DNA of 64,000 bases from CAYNJF01 sp964351745 (GTDB taxonomy: Bacteria > Pseudomonadota > Gammaproteobacteria > Berkiellales > Berkiellaceae), in the NCBI GenBank assembly GCA_964351745.1, contig CAYGPI010000002.1:30342-94341 (forward strand), read 5' to 3'. A model generated the notes under the pieces. It made no database searches and was not told the origin of the DNA. It worked only from the letters and a program-made list of their open reading frames with translations. Each line of letters starts with the position of its first letter. The first letter of the stretch is position 1. The translations under genes and the position numbers were made by a program. Positions 59,887-64,000 of the stretch are shown one piece after another.

Positions 59887-60192
59887 ATGAGTATAACGGC
59901 AGCGCCGTCTAGTGACGGTCAAGATTTGGTTATTTCAGTTGCGGGCAGATTTGATTTTAATTCACTTCAAGGCTTTAGAAAAGCTTATGAAAGCTCTGCG
60001 ATGAAACCAAAGACCTATATTGTTGATCTAAAGCATTCTGATTATTTAGATAGCTCTGCTTTAGGCATGCTATTAGCATTAAGAGATCATGCCGGTGAAG
60101 AAGGCGCGCTCATACGAATCATTAATTGTAATCCTGATGTTAAGAAAATATTGATGATTACAAAGCTTGATGAATTATTTACAATAGAGTAG
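59887..60192 (+). CDS. STAS-domain anti-sigma antagonist, phosphorylatable type (HsbA-like)
   Basis: This 101-residue protein is a single STAS domain. The acceptor loop reads YLDSSALGMLLALRDHAG with Ser56-Ser57 before Ala; Ser57 is at the position phosphorylated in SpoIIAA. It fits the antagonist of a partner-switching system, whose kinase/phosphatase partner is encoded two genes on. In Pseudomonas a similar protein (HsbA) binds FlgM; that parallel is inference. AGAGGA lies seven bases before the ATG. Confidence 0.85.
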   Translation: MSITAAPSSDGQDLVISVAGRFDFNSLQGFRKAYESSAMKPKTYIVDLKHSDYLDSSALGMLLALRDHAGEEGALIRIINCNPDVKKILMITKLDELFTIE

Positions 60193-60194
60193 TT

Positions 60195-60500
60195 ATGGCA
60201 TTTATTACCTCACATACAGACAGTCCTGATTGTCTTACGATAATGATTCGTGGAAGACTAGATTGTCATACGGTTGAAAAATTTAGACTTCACTATGTTG
60301 ATACATTAGGTACTTTTGAAACGTATGTCATTGATTTCCAAGACACTCAAATGATTGATAGTGCGGCTCTTGGTTCATTGTTGAACTTAAAGGATTATGC
60401 AGGAGATGAAGCAAGTATCATCCTTAAAAATCCCAATGCTATGATCTATGAAATTTTGCAGGTCTCCCAATTTTCAAGAATGTTCTCAGTTGTCACATGA
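60195..60500 (+). CDS. Second STAS-domain protein, predicted non-phosphorylatable
   Basis: Another 101-residue STAS domain, clearly a paralogue of the gene two bases upstream. Here the acceptor loop is MIDSAALGSLLNLKDYAG: Asp55-Ser56 are kept, but the second serine is Ala57. If Ser57 of the partner is the phosphorylation site, this copy would mimic the always-dephosphorylated state or serve another role such as a scaffold. It overlaps the following switch gene by four bases. Confidence 0.83.
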   Translation: MAFITSHTDSPDCLTIMIRGRLDCHTVEKFRLHYVDTLGTFETYVIDFQDTQMIDSAALGSLLNLKDYAGDEASIILKNPNAMIYEILQVSQFSRMFSVVT

Positions 60501-62059
60501 ATGATCAAACCCAAACCCAAATCATATTGTGTGATGAACATATTCCTTGGGAAAAAGACCTAGCCCCATGGATGGCATCAAAGCGTTGTCACTTGTTACG
60601 CGTTGACGATATGGCATCTGTTTTTGATATGGTTTCAAAAAATTTGCCTGAAGTTTTTATACTGAATAAAAAGTTTGTTTCACAGGAAATACTTACAGAT
60701 ATCCTTGTCCTATATCCTTCTCATAAAAGGCCACTTTTCATTGTCACAGGCGACGAGCTGGAGTCCACTAAGAACCCAATGTGTGAACATGTTGTGTATG
60801 ATAAAGTCATTGCCTCTATTGAAAACTATTTGTTCAAAAAAAATCAACTTATGATTTCAAAAACTTATTCCGAGCAAATACTAGACAAAATATCAAATAT
60901 GCAGTTGAATAACATGTCTGGGATCCACTGTTTAATGCCTAAAGATACACTGTATCAAGGTCATGGATTGTTTGTTGTTAACGGCCCCAATCACGATAAA
61001 CATATCCTTCTAACCAACTGTTCAGCTCCTGGCATATGCTCTGTTCTTGGCAATGTTGTGACCTACGAAGTGTTTAGTGGTATGGCTAGGAAAGGGTTTG
61101 GTTTTGAGCAAATTTTGAAAGAGATAAATCGTAAAATTGAAAGTTTGCTTCCAGATAACGTACACTTTTTGGTGAACTACATCGTCTACGAATCTGAGAA
61201 GAATCACCTTAAAATTTGGAATGGTTGCATTGAGCCACTATATGTTTTTCATAAAGCAGAAAAATCTATGCTCAAATGCACAGGGGCCAATCTAGACCTC
61301 AACCAAATAGAAAGCACAAAAACGTCAATTCAAACTATGAACATCAATCATGCCAAAGATTGGATTTTGTATTATCATGATGTGCAAGTGTATGGAGAGG
61401 TGTTTGGTCATGAACTATCTCAAAATCTTGATGCGCTAAAATCAGCCTCTATGGCTAAAGGTAAACATTATGCTTCTGCTAATGATCAAGGATTGATGTT
61501 AAGTATTGAGCCTTCAAACTTTGATGTTGATGTCCCTTTATTATGTGATGATTACCTTGGCTCTAGAGATAGCATTAATCTTGATGTTAAGTATTTTCTA
61601 AATGCACAAGCCTTGCAGTCTTGGGATCCGCTCCCCGTGATGATGCATACTTTAATGGAGCATCCTGCTCTACATAGTCACAGAACTGAAATCTATACGA
61701 TCCTGACAGAGTTATATACCAATGCTTTAGATCATGGTGTTTTAGAGTTAGATTCCAGTACTAAACAGGATGCTCAAGGAATTGCTAAATATTATCAAGA
61801 GAAAAGGAAGAGGTTAGAAGCCTTAAGTGATGGATTCGTCAAAATCCACATTAAGGTTTTTTCAGATGATCAAAAACAATGTTTGAGATTTATTGTTGAA
61901 GATAGCGGCTCAGGATTTGACTGTAGTCAAATAGCAAGCACTAAGAACGAATATTCTGGTCGAGGCATGAGTATTTTGCGGGCGCTCTCATCAGATATAA
62001 CTTTTAAGAATTCAGGCTCGTCAATTGAGTTGGTCTATTCGTGGAATAGACTGAGCTAA
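60497..62059 (+). CDS. Partner-switching protein: receiver-like, degenerate PP2C-like and RsbW-like ATPase domains (HsbR-like)
   Basis: This 520-residue protein appears to have three parts. Residues about 1-120 look like a receiver but with Asn in place of the phospho-acceptor Asp (VFILNKKFV). Residues about 135-330 have a PP2C/SpoIIE pattern, but the metal-binding aspartates are not in their usual places: LLTNCSAPGICSVLGN stands where a G-D-x-x-G-H-G-type loop is expected. Residues about 385-518 form a HATPase like RsbW, with ELYTNALDHG, VEDSGSGFD and GRGMSILRAL. It would bind or phosphorylate the STAS proteins encoded upstream. Confidence 0.75.
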   Translation: MNDQTQTQIILCDEHIPWEKDLAPWMASKRCHLLRVDDMASVFDMVSKNLPEVFILNKKFVSQEILTDILVLYPSHKRPLFIVTGDELESTKNPMCEHVVYDKVIASIENYLFKKNQLMISKTYSEQILDKISNMQLNNMSGIHCLMPKDTLYQGHGLFVVNGPNHDKHILLTNCSAPGICSVLGNVVTYEVFSGMARKGFGFEQILKEINRKIESLLPDNVHFLVNYIVYESEKNHLKIWNGCIEPLYVFHKAEKSMLKCTGANLDLNQIESTKTSIQTMNINHAKDWILYYHDVQVYGEVFGHELSQNLDALKSASMAKGKHYASANDQGLMLSIEPSNFDVDVPLLCDDYLGSRDSINLDVKYFLNAQALQSWDPLPVMMHTLMEHPALHSHRTEIYTILTELYTNALDHGVLELDSSTKQDAQGIAKYYQEKRKRLEALSDGFVKIHIKVFSDDQKQCLRFIVEDSGSGFDCSQIASTKNEYSGRGMSILRALSSDITFKNSGSSIELVYSWNRLS

Positions 62060-62275
62060 TCTAAGTAGATTTTTTCTACAATCACAATTTTTTAGTTCAT
62101 TTCATCAAGTGTTATAAGTATGAGCTCAGATGTTCTTGGTGATTTTTAAACAATGTCGACTAAATTTTATAATAAGCCTTTTCATTCAAGCTAACTGAAG
62201 GAAGCATTAGCCATATGGTCAAACTTCCGATAGAAAGCTCGACCTGTTGCATATCAATAGTCTTGAGCACCTTTT
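62060..62275. other. Intergenic region between switch operon and effector-like genes
   Basis: Convergent gap of 216 bases. A short dyad, GTAGA and TCTAC around a T tract (about 62066-62080), follows the switch gene and may terminate it. The rest is AT-rich and shows no further structure. Confidence 0.4.
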
Positions 62276-62902
62276 TTAGAATCTGAATTTCTTAAACACA
62301 GGAGATGATAATGCTTTTTCTTCATCCACGCAGTCAAAGGAGTCAGGATAGTTTGAAAGCCCTGCATTGTAAAAAAAGGGATTATCTAGTTCCATATTTT
62401 CAGTCTCTGAAGAGGGCAAACTGTCTCTAGAGCCCTGATAGTTGCCATATGGCATTTCAATATAATCATTAGTGTTTTGACTTGGTGTTAAATTATAGCA
62501 AGAGATCGCCATGTTATCTTTGAGGCCAAATCTCTCACTAGCTAAGTGCGGTTTGTCGTCTATCCAGAAAGTGAAAAAGGATCCTAAGTCCTGATCTTTA
62601 GAAAATGACCCATATACATTGGGCAGATCAATGAGGGGATCAAAGTCTTGTGTGTGATTCTCTTGTGTCTCTGAGCTGGTCCAATCCATACTGTCCGCAT
62701 AGGCACTTGGAACATCATGATAAGAGCTTTCTTGCCATTCTGTTTCAGAATATTTTTCTTCAGCATCCGTCATAGTCTTTAACACATTGGCTTTAGCATC
62801 GCTATAGACAAAAGGATTAAAGCTAGAGCTGAAAAAAGGCTGCACGGATTGTTTTGCTTCTTTTTTTATGGTTTTACTTCTTAAGTTGTATTGATTTAAC
62901 AT
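62276..62902 (-). CDS. Disordered acidic protein with two NPF motifs, possible effector
   Basis: No family is recognised for this 208-residue protein. After a basic N terminus (NLRSKTIKKEAKQ) it is acidic and rich in Ser, Asp, Glu, Asn and aromatic residues, with few hydrophobic blocks, so largely disordered. It carries Asn-Pro-Phe at residues 29-31 and 174-176, a tripeptide that EH domains of eukaryotic endocytic proteins bind, and ends in a basic-aromatic VFKKFRF. AGAGGA lies eight bases before the ATG. It is 25 bases after the next gene on the same strand, so they likely form one operon. Confidence 0.6.
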   Translation of the reverse strand: MLNQYNLRSKTIKKEAKQSVQPFFSSSFNPFVYSDAKANVLKTMTDAEEKYSETEWQESSYHDVPSAYADSMDWTSSETQENHTQDFDPLIDLPNVYGSFSKDQDLGSFFTFWIDDKPHLASERFGLKDNMAISCYNLTPSQNTNDYIEMPYGNYQGSRDSLPSSETENMELDNPFFYNAGLSNYPDSFDCVDEEKALSSPVFKKFRF

Positions 62903-62927
62903 AGTGTTGTCCTCTTTTCATTTAAAG

Positions 62928-63974
62928 TTATATACGTGGTCGTTTGTACGGTCTTTTAGGTGTCTTCTCTTCATCTAAATCGCTTCGATTTTGAGCTCTT
63001 ATGAAATTGTTGTATACCATCATGGCACCTTCATGAAACTCTTGAGATGCTGACTGCTCTTTGATATCCCGTAGGATTGATTCTTTATTAGGAAATATTT
63101 GCTCGAATCTATTTAGGCTAACGAGCGTTTGCATATGTGAACATCCATTTTTAAAAGATCTTGAGCGAGAAGGTACGCGGTTGAGATGAGTTGAGCTAAG
63201 AGTGCTAGAGGTTAACGCTGTGTGTTTGGCGCTCTCTCTCTTTCTCTTCTTTGACTCTGGCTGATGCTTTTCATCGATGACTTGCGCATCGATAAAATCC
63301 ATAGATTCGGCATCAACCACTACAATGGCATCGACGATATCCATGTTACTTGACAGGTGATCTGCCTTGCTTTGAGTCTTGTTTTGCTCAACAAGACTTG
63401 TGGCAAAGGGGTTGCTCTGTCTAATGATACCAGTTGTGCTCATGTTGATAGGTGCTGTAAGTGAATTCTCTTCACTTATTCTTTTATGAATGACTGGCAT
63501 CATGATTCTATTTAAAGAAGGGTAAATGTCATTAAGGTGTTCGACCGTCTTGGCCCATTTAAGCCCATCTATGAGCATGGCTGATGGTACGTTTAATGTT
63601 AAGAGCGTCTTTAGTGGCACAACAGAATTGGTATAACTTAAGATGATTAGTTGTTGCATGAACTGCTTTTTAAAATCTTGGCTTATGTTTTTTTCCCAGA
63701 ATTGGCTAGAGTTAATCGTTTTAACTCGAAGCAAGTCTACGATAGGTTTTGTTATGCCACGATTTGCATATTTTGCTGCAAAAATAAGAACTCTTCCATC
63801 ATTTTTATCATCACTAAGATAGTCTTTTGGTATCGTATTCAAATGATTGATAAGCATGGTGAGTGGCCTTGAGTATCCTACTGCTGACATTTGAAAAAGG
63901 AAATGAAAGTATTTTTTTCCTAACAAAAGAAACCATGATTTTTTACTTAATACGGTAGTATGAAAATGATGCAC
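62928..63974 (-). CDS. Putative nucleus-targeted effector with two NLS-like basic clusters
   Basis: This 348-residue protein (GTG start at 63974; alternative ATGs at 63890 and 63857, the latter with AAGG nine bases upstream) has a helical N-terminal half with degenerate ankyrin-like features (DGRVLIFAAKYANRGITKPI). The second half is Ser-rich and polar with two basic clusters of classical nuclear-localisation type: SKKRKRES at residues 241-248 and KTPKRPYKRPRI at the very C terminus (337-348). An NPF tripeptide lies at 188-190. No signal peptide or bacterial enzyme motif is seen. A secreted effector acting in a host nucleus is inferred, not shown. Confidence 0.55.
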   Translation of the reverse strand: MHHFHTTVLSKKSWFLLLGKKYFHFLFQMSAVGYSRPLTMLINHLNTIPKDYLSDDKNDGRVLIFAAKYANRGITKPIVDLLRVKTINSSQFWEKNISQDFKKQFMQQLIILSYTNSVVPLKTLLTLNVPSAMLIDGLKWAKTVEHLNDIYPSLNRIMMPVIHKRISEENSLTAPINMSTTGIIRQSNPFATSLVEQNKTQSKADHLSSNMDIVDAIVVVDAESMDFIDAQVIDEKHQPESKKRKRESAKHTALTSSTLSSTHLNRVPSRSRSFKNGCSHMQTLVSLNRFEQIFPNKESILRDIKEQSASQEFHEGAMMVYNNFIRAQNRSDLDEEKTPKRPYKRPRI

Positions 63975-64000
63975 AAATGAAAAATCGCGCTTTTGTACCA

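Noticed and set aside
1..64000. CRISPR arrays, insertion sequences, rRNA genes
   Set aside because: No regularly spaced repeats, transposase frames or rRNA-like stretches were seen.

Overview
The window suggests an AT-rich gammaproteobacterium with a single polar-type flagellar regulon. The flagellar gene order (fliC-flaG-fliD-fliS-fliT-fleQ-fleS-fleR-fliEFGHIJ, flgA-flgM-flgN-flgZ, flgBCDEFGHIJKL) and the sigma-54/FleQ and sigma-28 promoters match the Pseudomonas/Legionella plan. Two right-edge genes look like eukaryote-targeted effectors: one carries two clusters resembling nuclear localisation signals, and together they hold three NPF motifs. This would suit a host-associated Legionellales-like bacterium, possibly an intranuclear Berkiella-like one. 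That placement is inference, not something the sequence proves.

Bases 1 to about 27,039 are the late half of a lambda-like siphovirus prophage, ending near the 3' side of a tRNA-Arg(CCT) gene (27040-27115, minus strand). The order is lysis genes (membrane protein, M15 endolysin, 3-TM holin), a Z-like tail gene, terminase small and large subunits, gpW, portal, S49 protease/scaffold, decoration protein, major capsid, a head-tail joiner fused to a LamG domain, tail terminator, tail tube, G/T frameshift pair, tape measure and tail-tip genes. At least six accessory genes interrupt this late operon, four of them on the opposite strand. After the tail genes comes a cargo block: a LuxR-type regulator with a 22-bp palindrome at its start, then an operon of a thioesterase, a PEP-mutase/isocitrate-lyase family enzyme, an unknown protein and a VUT-family transporter. 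An S24-type repressor lacking its catalytic serine ends the prophage. No integrase or replication genes are in view; they may lie left of the window.

Bases 27126-32363 hold a minus-strand flgM-flgN-flgZ(ycgR) operon with a small membrane ORF beyond it, then flgA, a secreted cupin-like protein, and a plus-strand endonuclease/exonuclease/phosphatase-family gene. From 32694 a sigma-54 promoter leads into flgBCDEFGHIJKL. fliC follows with its own sigma-28 promoter and a strong terminator, then flaG, fliD, fliS and a fliT-like gene. A minus-strand TPR gene separates these from a receiver-less fleQ, a sigma-54 promoter, fleS, fleR and fliEFGHIJ. Two STAS proteins and an RsbU/RsbW-like protein (a possible Hsb-type partner switch acting through FlgM) close the flagellar block. 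The last 1.8 kb holds the two putative effector genes on the minus strand.

The most striking points are: an in-frame TGA exactly at the predicted catalytic serine of the phage protease; a shared domain of about 180 residues inserted into the hook (FlgE) and both hook-filament junction proteins (FlgK, FlgL), with a shorter relative in flagellin, which helps explain their unusual size; and the effector-like genes at the right edge.
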